Made by a program: the position numbers and the translations under genes | The notes under the pieces: generated by a model | Seen by the model: only the letters and a program-made list of their open reading frames with translations | Told to the model about the DNA's origin: nothing | Database searches by the model: none | Assembly: GCA_023433855.1 (NCBI GenBank) | Contig: JAEYTV010000092.1 | Span: 1 to 11,980 of the forward strand | Source: Pseudomonadota bacterium | Lineage (GTDB): Bacteria; Pseudomonadota; Alphaproteobacteria; Rhizobiales; Rhizobiaceae | Direction: 5' to 3' | Length of the DNA: 11,980 nucleotides | Shown here: positions 1 through 5,685 of the stretch, one piece after another | How positions within the stretch are numbered: the stretch's first letter is position 1 | How the letters are laid out: every line of letters starts with the position of its first letter

Positions 1-599
1 ATTATGTGCCGGGCGAGATCCAGCATCTCCCCCTCAATCTTGAAATCCTTGATCTCCGAGAAAATATCCTTGGCCGATCTGACTTCATAGTCGTAGTTCA
101 GCGTGCTGGCGATCAGTCCGTCTTCACTCGGACGGATGAGCAACGTTCTCAATCGCCTGAAAACCACGGTGCGGGCGAGGGCTACGACGCTCTTTTCCTG
201 AAGTCCCTGACGGATAAGCGCGTAGATTTCGGCCGACGGCTTGTCGACGGGAGCAAGATAATAGGGGCGGTCGAGATAGATGGTGTCGACTTCGCTGCAG
301 GGTATGAATGTTTCGAGTTCAAGGGTCTTGTCGCTTTCGGGCACGGCGGCCTTGATTTCCTCAGGCTCCAGGAAAACATACTCGCCGCTCGATATCTCAT
401 ACCCCTTGACAATCCCGTCCTTGTCGACCGCCTTGCCGGTTTCCGCATCTACCATTTCGCGATGTACACGGTGCCCCGTCTCGCGATTGATGATGTGAAA
501 GCTCACCCGGTCAGAGGTGGAGGCGGCTGTGTAGAGTCCCACCTGGCAACTCAATTCGCCGATCTTCAGGTAGCCTTTCCAGTTTGCACGCGGCGCCAC
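1..599 (-). CDS. ku: Bacterial Ku protein (NHEJ DNA end-binding), C-terminus cut off by window edge
   Basis: Ku forms a ring-shaped homodimer that threads onto double-strand DNA ends and recruits the LigD ligase for non-homologous end joining. The visible 199 codons are open throughout and read as a typical bacterial Ku N-terminus: APRANWKGYLKIGELS at residues 2-17, then SFHIINRETGHRV, a KGYEISSGEYVFLEPEE stretch and a LIRPSEDGL segment in the beta-barrel core. Family members are about 260-290 residues, so the C-terminal arm lies beyond position 1. The start is the GTG at 599-597, preceded by GGAG (611-608) with an 8-base spacer; no in-frame ATG fits the conserved N-terminus. The gene is divergent from the sigma factor gene and has its own stress-type promoter motif. 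Rhizobia often carry several ku paralogues, and which one this is cannot be told. The family call is very secure. Confidence 0.95.
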   Translation of the reverse strand, partial: MAPRANWKGYLKIGELSCQVGLYTAASTSDRVSFHIINRETGHRVHREMVDAETGKAVDKDGIVKGYEISSGEYVFLEPEEIKAAVPESDKTLELETFIPCSEVDTIYLDRPYYLAPVDKPSAEIYALIRQGLQEKSVVALARTVVFRRLRTLLIRPSEDGLIASTLNYDYEVRSAKDIFSEIKDFKIEGEMLDLARHI

Positions 600-624
600 A
601 ATCAGAACTCCGTGAAAGCCTATC

Positions 625-650
625 AACCGACCGGCGCGGCCCTTTGTTCC
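625..650 (-). promoter_or_regulatory. Putative EcfG (general stress) promoter of ku
   Basis: On the minus strand GGAAC (650-646) is followed after 17 bases by GGTT (628-625). The known alphaproteobacterial EcfG consensus is GGAAC-N16/17-CGTT, so this has one mismatch in the -10 element but keeps the TT at the reported spacing. The expected transcript start, near 618, leaves a short leader that still contains the GGAG ribosome site. It is paired with an exact motif pointing the other way at 692-717. Confidence 0.6.
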
Positions 651-667
651 GCAGCGCTGATCTAGAA

Positions 668-686
668 CATGAACAAGCCGTTCATG
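668..686. promoter_or_regulatory. Perfect inverted repeat between divergent ku and sigma promoters (operator candidate)
   Basis: CATGAAC-AAGCC-GTTCATG is a perfect 7-bp inverted repeat with a 5-base centre. It lies between the two outward-facing -35 elements (650 and 692) of the ku and sigma promoters. The position suits a dimeric regulator acting on both promoters, but no such protein is identified and the repeat could be chance. A longer open frame starts with the ATG inside it (669), but that is judged not to be the sigma factor start. Confidence 0.35.
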
Positions 687-691
687 CCGGC

Positions 692-717
692 GGAACCAAA
701 TGCGCGAAGCGCGCGTT
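692..717 (+). promoter_or_regulatory. EcfG-type promoter of the sigma factor gene
   Basis: GGAAC (692-696), 17 bases, then CGTT (714-717) matches the alphaproteobacterial general-stress sigma consensus exactly. The predicted transcript start is near 724, about 40 bases before the chosen GTG start. This implies that the gene is controlled by itself or by another EcfG sigma factor. Confidence 0.75.
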
Positions 718-764
718 GCAGACGAAAATCCGGGCCATCGAGATTTCGGAGAGGTAGGCAACCC

Positions 765-1268
765 GTGTCTGAATCACAGTTGATTGGTGATCCTGCACGT
801 GCAGACATAGTGAGGCTTATCCCGGCTCTCCGCGCATTTGCTCGCACGTTCTGCCGTAATCCGACCGACGCTGATGACCTGGTGCAGGAAACGTTGATGA
901 AGGCCTTGGCCAATCTCGACAAGTTCGAGCCAGGTACCAAGCTGAAGAGCTGGCTCTTCACCATCATGCGCAACACCTTCTATACCCGTGCCAAGGTGCT
1001 CGGTCGCGAGGCGCCGGGGATAGAGGAAAACGTCTCGGGCGACACTCCGATGGCGGCGACGCAGGAGACCTCGGCACGGGCGCGGGAGGTTCAGCGTGCA
1101 CTGCAGAAGCTGCCCCCCCATTATCGCGAGGTCCTCACGCTCGTTGCCATTCTCGGCGAGAGCTACGAGACGGCGGCGGAAATCTGTGATTGCGCGGTCG
1201 GTACGGTCAAGAGTCGCCTCAACCGCGCCCGCCATCAGATTCTGCACGAGCTGGGCGAAGAGACTTGA
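765..1268 (+). CDS. ECF RNA polymerase sigma factor, EcfG/ECF15-like
   Basis: Extracytoplasmic-function sigma factor that directs RNA polymerase to stress promoters. Counting from the GTG at 765 it has 167 residues, normal for the family. Region 2 spans roughly residues 18-80 (LIPALRAFARTFCRNPTDADDLVQETLMKAL split over its first half, then the -10-binding FEPGTKLKSWLFTIMRN). Region 4 follows at about 107-160, with LPPHYREVLTLVAILGESYETAAEICDCAVGTVKSRLNRAR. This pattern is that of EcfG proteins, the alphaproteobacterial general-stress sigma factors. The GTG has GGAGAGG (748-754) upstream. An alternative in-frame ATG at 669 would add an Arg-rich tail and lies upstream of the promoter -10, so it is unlikely. 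EcfG genes usually sit beside nepR and phyR, which are absent here, so this is probably a secondary paralogue (as RpoE5 is in Sinorhizobium). The subgroup is inferred by eye. Confidence 0.9.
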   Translation: MSESQLIGDPARADIVRLIPALRAFARTFCRNPTDADDLVQETLMKALANLDKFEPGTKLKSWLFTIMRNTFYTRAKVLGREAPGIEENVSGDTPMAATQETSARAREVQRALQKLPPHYREVLTLVAILGESYETAAEICDCAVGTVKSRLNRARHQILHELGEET

Positions 1269-1306
1269 TAAGTGCCGGCCTGCGGGGCTGTTTTCGGGAG
1301 AGCGTC

Positions 1307-1375
1307 ATGAGATTCACGTTGATTGCGACGGTCATCGTCCTTGTGACCATCGCTCCTATGTTCGCGTTCATCTAG
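1307..1375 (+). CDS. Possible 22-residue hydrophobic membrane peptide
   Basis: This short frame opens with ATG at 1307 and ends with TAG. It is preceded by GGAG (1297-1300) with a 6-base spacer, a better ribosome site than chance usually gives. After an N-terminal Met-Arg-Phe-Thr the peptide is almost wholly hydrophobic (LIATVIVLVTIAPMFAFI), so it could be one membrane span with a positive N-terminus. It starts 38 bases after the sigma factor stop on the same strand and could share its transcript. No family is recognised. It may be a real small protein or a chance frame; a longer frame through the same stop (from 1190) overlaps the sigma gene and is not favoured. Confidence 0.45.
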   Translation: MRFTLIATVIVLVTIAPMFAFI

Positions 1376-1415
1376 CGGCTGTTGAAGCCCTGTCTTGCAC
1401 GTCAGCCGGGGTTTT
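1376..1415. terminator. Weak hairpin between convergent gene ends
   Basis: CGGCTG (1376-1381) can pair with CAGCCG (1403-1408) across a 21-base loop, and GGG plus TTTT follows at 1409-1415. It lies right after the small hydrophobic frame and overlaps the stop codon of the convergent GST gene. The 6-bp stem and long loop make it a weak terminator candidate. Confidence 0.3.
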
Positions 1416-2130
1416 CGTCGAGCTCCGGGTAGCAGCGAAATATGCCCGATTCGTTGAAGGCCAGCCGTCGTGGGGAACGAAGATATGACTGAAGGTTCGG
1501 TCTCTCCCGAACAAGGTCGCGAAGTTTCGCCAATCTCGGATAGTCACGATCGAAACTGGCCATGGCGCGAGGAAAGGCATAAGCCAGTCCTTCGGCAACC
1601 TGGAACAGAGACAGATCGATGTAGGTCGCTGCGGCGCCGATCGTGTAGCCCTTGTCCGCGGGATTGGCGGCGATGACGCGATCGAAATAGCCCATGAATT
1701 TCGGAACGCGCTGCGCGAGGAAGGCTTTTGTTCGGGCCTTCGCCTCCTGCCGCTGATCTTCGTAATAATCCTCGGTGCTGATCGGATGGTGCGTATCGTG
1801 GACCTCGGCGACGAAATCCGTCACCGTCAACTGGAGGCCGTTGATGAAAATTCGCGATTTCTCATCCCCGGGAACGAGGTCGAGCTTGGGGCCGAGGTAT
1901 TGGAGGATGTTGGCGACGTGCGGAACAATGATCTCACCATCCTTGAGAAAAGGCGGAGCGAACGGCATCTCGAGGTACCCGTGTTTCCCTTTCAGATACT
2001 CGAGCATCGCCGACTTGCCGTGGGTGCTGCGGGCGACGTCCACGTACTTGGCGCCCGCATCTTCAAGGGCGAGACGCACAAACTCTCCCCGGCCCTGCAG
2101 ACCATCCCAGTAGTAAAGTTCATAAGCCAT
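1402..2130 (-). CDS. Glutathione S-transferase family protein
   Basis: Cytosolic GST-fold protein of 242 residues, the usual length. The N-terminal thioredoxin-like half (about 1-85) begins MAYELYYWDGLQGRGEFVRLAL, here given in two parts: tyrosines at 3, 6 and 7 are candidates for the glutathione-activating residue, and VPHVANILQYLG near 69-80 corresponds to the glutathione-binding turn. The helical C-terminal half carries GYTIGAAATYIDLSLF (161-176), the GST N-capping region with Asp172. The substrate is unknown; detoxification of reactive electrophiles or peroxides is the usual role. The start is the ATG at 2130, two bases after the uracil-DNA glycosylase stop, with GGAG inside the end of that gene. 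The two are therefore almost certainly one translationally coupled operon under the stress promoter upstream of udgX. An upstream in-frame start at 2211 is rejected because it overlaps udgX. Confidence 0.9.
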   Translation of the reverse strand: MAYELYYWDGLQGRGEFVRLALEDAGAKYVDVARSTHGKSAMLEYLKGKHGYLEMPFAPPFLKDGEIIVPHVANILQYLGPKLDLVPGDEKSRIFINGLQLTVTDFVAEVHDTHHPISTEDYYEDQRQEAKARTKAFLAQRVPKFMGYFDRVIAANPADKGYTIGAAATYIDLSLFQVAEGLAYAFPRAMASFDRDYPRLAKLRDLVRERPNLQSYLRSPRRLAFNESGIFRCYPELDENPG

Positions 2131-2132
2131 GG

Positions 2133-2768
2133 TTACTCCAAAAAGTCGGCAATTTTCCTCAGGTCGTCTATGAACTGGGTCCGGTTGACTTGCGCGTCTG
2201 GCTGATCCCAACTCCTCAGCAACGCAGAGGGGTGAACCGTGACGAGTACAGGCGTCCCGTCCGCTGCTGTCAGAATTTGTCCCCGGTCCCGCGTAACCTT
2301 TGCCCCTCTTCCGAGCAGGGTGTAGAGCGCGGTCGCGCCAAGCGCCACGGCAAGGGCCGGCTTCAAGAGCCGGAACTCAGCTGCCAGCCACCAGGCACAG
2401 GCCTGGATCTCGCCACCAGTGGGCTTGGCGTGTATGCGAAGCTTGCCGCGTGTCGTGAACTTGAAGTGCTTCACCGCATTGGTGACGTAGCAAAGGTCTC
2501 GATCGACCCCGGCTTCCTGAAGCGAGTGGTCAAGGAGCTTGCCGGCAGGTCCAACGAAGGGCCTTGCTGCGGCGTCCTCCTTATCGCCGGGTTGCTCTCC
2601 GACAAGCACAATTCTTGCTTTTGTGGGCCCTTCGCCGAACACCAGATGGGTGGCGTGTCTGTAAAGGTCGCAGCGTGTGCAGCTCCCGGCATTGCTGTTG
2701 ATCTTCGCGATGGTGTCGCCTTCCGCACCAGGGGTATCGAAGGCGGGGCCTTTGCGCGCTGATAGCAT
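2133..2768 (-). CDS. udgX: UdgX-type uracil-DNA glycosylase
   Basis: Member of the uracil-DNA glycosylase superfamily, 211 residues. UdgX enzymes excise uracil from DNA and stay covalently bound to the resulting site through a histidine in a KRRIH loop. Visible features in order: iron-sulfur cysteines C30 and C33 (SCTRCDLY), motif GEQPGDKED at 57-65, FVGPAGKLLD, TNAVKHFKF at 96-104, the loop KLRIH at 109-113 with His113 as the expected nucleophile, C124, and the C-terminal HPSALLR at 179-185. KHFKF together with the RIH loop separates UdgX from ordinary family-4 enzymes, which have KCRPP and lack the loop. The loop is KLRIH rather than KRRIH. The start ATG at 2768 has GAGGGA upstream. It is the first gene of an operon with the GST and divergent from gcd, behind an exact EcfG promoter. 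Confidence 0.93.
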   Translation of the reverse strand: MLSARKGPAFDTPGAEGDTIAKINSNAGSCTRCDLYRHATHLVFGEGPTKARIVLVGEQPGDKEDAAARPFVGPAGKLLDHSLQEAGVDRDLCYVTNAVKHFKFTTRGKLRIHAKPTGGEIQACAWWLAAEFRLLKPALAVALGATALYTLLGRGAKVTRDRGQILTAADGTPVLVTVHPSALLRSWDQPDAQVNRTQFIDDLRKIADFLE

Positions 2769-2791
2769 GGTGAATCCCTCGACTGCGCCCC

Positions 2792-2816
2792 AACGAGGCA
2801 GGTGGCGAAGTGTTCC
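2792..2816 (-). promoter_or_regulatory. EcfG-type promoter of the udgX-GST operon
   Basis: On the minus strand GGAAC (2816-2812) is followed after 16 bases by CGTT (2795-2792), an exact match to the general-stress consensus. The expected transcript start is near 2786, giving a leader of about 18 bases that holds the GAGGGA ribosome site (2780-2775) before the ATG at 2768. Confidence 0.75.
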
Positions 2817-2825
2817 CCTTCGGCA

Positions 2826-2848
2826 CGCCGTTTATCGGGTCGCCGTTT
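2826..2848 (+). repeat. 8-bp direct repeat upstream of the gcd promoter
   Basis: CGCCGTTT occurs at 2826-2833 and again at 2841-2848, a 15-base period, ending directly against the GGAAC of the putative gcd promoter. It lies between the divergent udgX and gcd -35 elements. It could be an activator site or chance similarity. Confidence 0.3.
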
Positions 2849-2873
2849 GGAACTTTTTCGCGAAGCTTGTGTT
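2849..2873 (+). promoter_or_regulatory. Putative EcfG-type promoter of gcd
   Basis: GGAAC (2849-2853), 16 bases, then TGTT (2870-2873). It differs from GGAAC-N16-CGTT by one base in the -10 but keeps the GTT. It points toward gcd, with the predicted transcript start near 2880, about 58 bases before the ATG at 2938. Its -35 lies about 30 bases from the -35 of the divergent udgX promoter. Confidence 0.55.
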
Positions 2874-2937
2874 GAGCACTCGGGCTTTGCGGGCGGCGCC
2901 GCTCGCGGATACATTCTCGTTCGGACAGGATTTCACC

Positions 2938-5280
2938 ATGGCCATTATGATTACCGCGATCCTCTTCATGTTGATCGGGATCGCACTGGTCGTCGGCGGC
3001 GGGCAATTGGTGCTCCTTGGCGGAAGTGCCTATTACCTGGTCTGCGGGCTCGCCTTCATTCTGACTGCGGTTCTGCTTTTTCTTCGGAAATCGCTCGCCC
3101 TACGGGTCTACGCTGTCATAGTGCTAGCGTCGCTGCTCTGGGCCGTCTGGGAAGTAGGGTTTGACTGGTGGCAGCTCGGACCCCGCGGCGGTGTCATCAT
3201 CCTCCTCGGCATCTGGCTGCTCACCCCCTGGATACGCCGGCCGCTCGGATTTTCCAGCCCGACCGGTGTCCGCTACGGGGCCAGTGGGACCCCGTTGGCT
3301 ATCGCCGTGGTCATCGCGATCGTAGTCGCTGTGGTTTCCATGTTCATGGATCCGTACGACCGGAGCGGCGAACTGCCGTCACAGTCCGTCGCGGCCGCAC
3401 CGCCCATGGGCGGCGATGTGCCGCCGGGCGAATGGCATCAGTACGGGCGCACTCCTTATGGCCAGCGCTACTCGCCGCTCGACCAGATCAATGTCGACAA
3501 CGTCTCCAATCTTACGGAGGTCTGGCGGTATCAGACAGGTGACGTAAAGCTCCCTGAAGACGTGGGCGAAACGACCTATCAGGTGACCCCCCTGAAGGTC
3601 GGCAATTCTCTTTATATCTGCACGCCGCACAACTGGGCGATCGCTCTCGATGCGACGACCGGACAAGAGAAGTGGAAATATGATCCGAACGCCGGTCTCA
3701 ATCCGGACCGGCAGCACCAGACCTGTCGCGGGGTTACCTACTACAAGGATGAGGCTGCCCCGGCGGGCGCGGCGTGCAGCGAGCGGGTCTACCTTCCTAC
3801 CTCGGACGCGCGCCTCATAGCGCTTGATGCTTCCAACGGGCAGGTCTGCACCTCCTTCGCTGACAACGGAACGCTTCGGCTGGAGACCGGCATGCCCTAT
3901 AACCCGGCCGGTTATTACTACTCGACCTCGCCGCCGGTGATCGCTGCCGGCAAGATCATCATCGGCGGCGCAGTCAACGACAATTATTCGACGCAGTCGC
4001 AGTCGGGTGTGATCCGCGCCTTCGATGTCAACACAGGAGAACTAATCTGGAACTGGGATTCGGGCAATCCGACGCAGACACAGCCGCTTGCTTCGGGTCA
4101 GACCTATACGGCCAATTCACCGAACAGCTGGTCGGTTTTCAGCGTCGATGAGCAGCTTGGCCTCGTGTATATCCCGCTCGGCAACCAGGTTCCGGACCAG
4201 CTCGGCATGGGCCGGAGCGAAAACGTCGAAAAATATTCGTCGTCCATCGTGGCGCTGGATATCAACACCGGCGCCGACCGTTGGGTCCGTCAGACGGTGC
4301 ATCATGACCTCTGGGACATGGACGTGCCGGCTCAGCCGGTTCTTCTCGACATCACCAAGCCCGACAATACCGTCGTGCCTGCGCTGGTTGGACCCACCAA
4401 GCAGGGTGACATCTACGTGCTCGACCGCCGCAACGGCGAGCCCATCATCCCCGTGACGGAAGAGCCGGCCCCCGGCGAAGCCATCCCGGAGGATTTTACC
4501 GCCCCTACGCAACCGACATCGGCCTTGACCTTCAAGCCGAAGCCGCTCGAAGAACGGGACATGTGGGGCATCAGCATGTTCGATCAGATGGTCTGCCGGA
4601 TCTGGTTCCACCAGCACAAATACGAGGGGCGCTACACGCCGCCCTCGCTCGAAGGCACGATCGTCTATCCGGGCAATTTCGGAACCTTCAACTGGGGCAG
4701 CGTCGCCGTCGACCCGGAGCGGCAGGTGATGTTCGGCATGCCGACCTATCTTGCTTTTACCTCCCGGCTCGTCCCGCGTTCGGAGATCCCGCCAAAGGGC
4801 GAAGGCGAGAAGGGCAGCGAGCAAGGTCTCAACCGCAACGAAGGTGCACCCTACGGCGTCTATATGGGCCCCTTCCTCGGTCCTCTGCAGATCCCCTGCC
4901 AGGCGCCGCCTTGGGGCTATGTCGCAGGCGCCGACCTTCGCACCGGCGAGGTCGCATACATGCATCGGAACGGTACCGTCTACGACATGACCCCGCTGCC
5001 CCTGCCGCTAAAGGTCGGCGTTCCCGGTATCGGCGGCCCGATGATCACCAAGGGAGGCGTGGCATTCCTCGGTGCTGCAGTTGACAATTACCTCCGGGCC
5101 TACGACCTCACCACCGGTGAAGAACTCTGGAAGGCGCGGCTCCCGGCCGGCGGGCAGGCCACGCCGATGACGTACGCGGTGGATGATGGACGCCAGTTCG
5201 TGGTGATGGTCGCGGGCGGACATGGCTCGGTGGGCACCAAGCCCGGGGACTACGTCATCGCCTACGCCCTGCCGCGTTGA
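2938..5280 (+). CDS. gcd: Membrane-bound PQQ-dependent glucose dehydrogenase
   Basis: Quinoprotein that oxidises aldoses, classically glucose to gluconolactone, on the periplasmic face and passes electrons to ubiquinone. It has 780 residues, close to the 796 of E. coli Gcd. Residues 1-137 hold about five membrane helices, followed by a Pro/Ala linker and the eight-bladed propeller domain from WHQYGRTPYGQRYSPLDQIN (166-185) onward. QTVHHDLWDMD at 452-462 contains the expected catalytic Asp460 (E. coli Asp466), and Lys488 in PTKQGDIYVLDRRNGE matches the PQQ-contacting Lys493. The C-terminal PAGGQATPMTY and GGHGSVGTKPGDYVIAYALP are also typical. The start is the ATG at 2938 with AGGA seven bases upstream; a longer frame from 2677 would overlap udgX. 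Quinate or shikimate dehydrogenases share the fold, but overall similarity favours Gcd. No PQQ synthesis genes are in the window. Confidence 0.93.
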   Translation: MAIMITAILFMLIGIALVVGGGQLVLLGGSAYYLVCGLAFILTAVLLFLRKSLALRVYAVIVLASLLWAVWEVGFDWWQLGPRGGVIILLGIWLLTPWIRRPLGFSSPTGVRYGASGTPLAIAVVIAIVVAVVSMFMDPYDRSGELPSQSVAAAPPMGGDVPPGEWHQYGRTPYGQRYSPLDQINVDNVSNLTEVWRYQTGDVKLPEDVGETTYQVTPLKVGNSLYICTPHNWAIALDATTGQEKWKYDPNAGLNPDRQHQTCRGVTYYKDEAAPAGAACSERVYLPTSDARLIALDASNGQVCTSFADNGTLRLETGMPYNPAGYYYSTSPPVIAAGKIIIGGAVNDNYSTQSQSGVIRAFDVNTGELIWNWDSGNPTQTQPLASGQTYTANSPNSWSVFSVDEQLGLVYIPLGNQVPDQLGMGRSENVEKYSSSIVALDINTGADRWVRQTVHHDLWDMDVPAQPVLLDITKPDNTVVPALVGPTKQGDIYVLDRRNGEPIIPVTEEPAPGEAIPEDFTAPTQPTSALTFKPKPLEERDMWGISMFDQMVCRIWFHQHKYEGRYTPPSLEGTIVYPGNFGTFNWGSVAVDPERQVMFGMPTYLAFTSRLVPRSEIPPKGEGEKGSEQGLNRNEGAPYGVYMGPFLGPLQIPCQAPPWGYVAGADLRTGEVAYMHRNGTVYDMTPLPLPLKVGVPGIGGPMITKGGVAFLGAAVDNYLRAYDLTTGEELWKARLPAGGQATPMTYAVDDGRQFVVMVAGGHGSVGTKPGDYVIAYALPR

Positions 5281-5295
5281 ACCGACGTGAGAACG

Positions 5296-5335
5296 AAGAG
5301 GCCGGGATCTGGCTGCGAGATCGCGGCCTCTTTGC
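5296..5335. terminator. Hairpin terminator between convergent gcd and BON genes
   Basis: AAGAGGCCG (5296-5304) pairs with CGGCCTCTT (5324-5332), a perfect 9-bp stem. Inside it GATCT (5306-5310) pairs with AGATC (5318-5322), giving a long near-continuous stem with a 7-base loop and one G-G mismatch. It lies 15 bases after the gcd stop and 20 bases from the end of the convergent BON gene. TTT on the right and A-rich sequence on the left suit a bidirectional terminator. Confidence 0.75.
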
Positions 5336-5352
5336 AACAAAATCCCGGCAGA

Positions 5353-5628
5353 CTATGCGCCGGGTCCGCAATGGATGCTGTTGTGAACATTGGTGACGCC
5401 ACGTACGCTACGCGCGATCTCCTCGGCTCTCGCCACTTCTTCCAACCGCAATACGCTGCCGGCCAGACTGATCTCCGTGCCGCTGGCGGTGACCGTCACG
5501 TCGGTGGCATCGATGCCGCCGGCTGACGCCAGCGCGTCCGATACTGCGCCCTCGAGCTCTGACCGCGGAGGGAATTCTGTTTCCACCTGCGGCGGCGTCT
5601 CATGAAAATGCTGATGTTTGAACACCAT
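5353..5628 (-). CDS. Small BON-domain protein
   Basis: A 91-residue protein. After a His-rich N-terminus (MVFKHQHFHETPP) it is a single BON domain: an acidic helix ELEGAVSDALA, the strand region DVTVTASGTEISLAGSV, the helix EEVARAEEIARSV and the final RGVTNVHNSI. BON domains are found in OsmY-like and other envelope or stress proteins and are thought to bind phospholipid or polymer surfaces. No signal peptide is visible, so it is probably cytoplasmic. The chosen start is the ATG at 5628, with GGGAGA upstream; an in-frame TTG at 5661 would extend it but overlaps a putative promoter -10. It lies 54 bases downstream of the sensor kinase on the same strand, so it may be co-transcribed with it as well as having its own promoter. 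Confidence 0.85.
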   Translation of the reverse strand: MVFKHQHFHETPPQVETEFPPRSELEGAVSDALASAGGIDATDVTVTASGTEISLAGSVLRLEEVARAEEIARSVRGVTNVHNSIHCGPGA

Positions 5629-5659
5629 CTGTCGTTCTCCCGTATATGGACAGGAAAAC

Positions 5660-5685
5660 AACGTTTGTCGCAGGCCAATGGTTCA
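5660..5685 (-). promoter_or_regulatory. Possible EcfG-like promoter of the BON gene
   Basis: On the minus strand TGAAC (5685-5681), 17 bases, then CGTT (5663-5660). The -35 differs from GGAAC in its first base; the -10 and spacing are exact. It overlaps the stop codon of the kinase gene and would start a transcript near 5653, 25 bases before the BON ATG. It is weaker than the other motifs because the first G is usually strongly conserved. Confidence 0.4.

Noticed and set aside
6..665. 219-codon open frame on the plus strand
   Set aside because: Opposite the Ku gene, whose translation is unmistakable; this frame has no recognisable features.
669..764. Upstream ATG start for the sigma factor
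   Set aside because: It would add an Arg-rich, unconserved-looking tail, and the ATG lies before the predicted promoter -10, so it would not be in the transcript. The GTG at 765 has a good ribosome site.
1474..1497. GGAAC-N15-GGTT on the plus strand
   Set aside because: The spacer is one base short, the -10 is imperfect, and it lies inside the GST gene with no plus-strand gene downstream.
2677..2937. N-terminal extension of gcd from an ATG at 2677
   Set aside because: It overlaps the start of udgX and its promoter; the ATG at 2938 has AGGA at the right distance and gives the normal family N-terminus of membrane helices.
4117..4965. 282-codon open frame on the minus strand
   Set aside because: Antisense shadow of gcd, whose protein is conserved across the same stretch; no domain or ribosome site.
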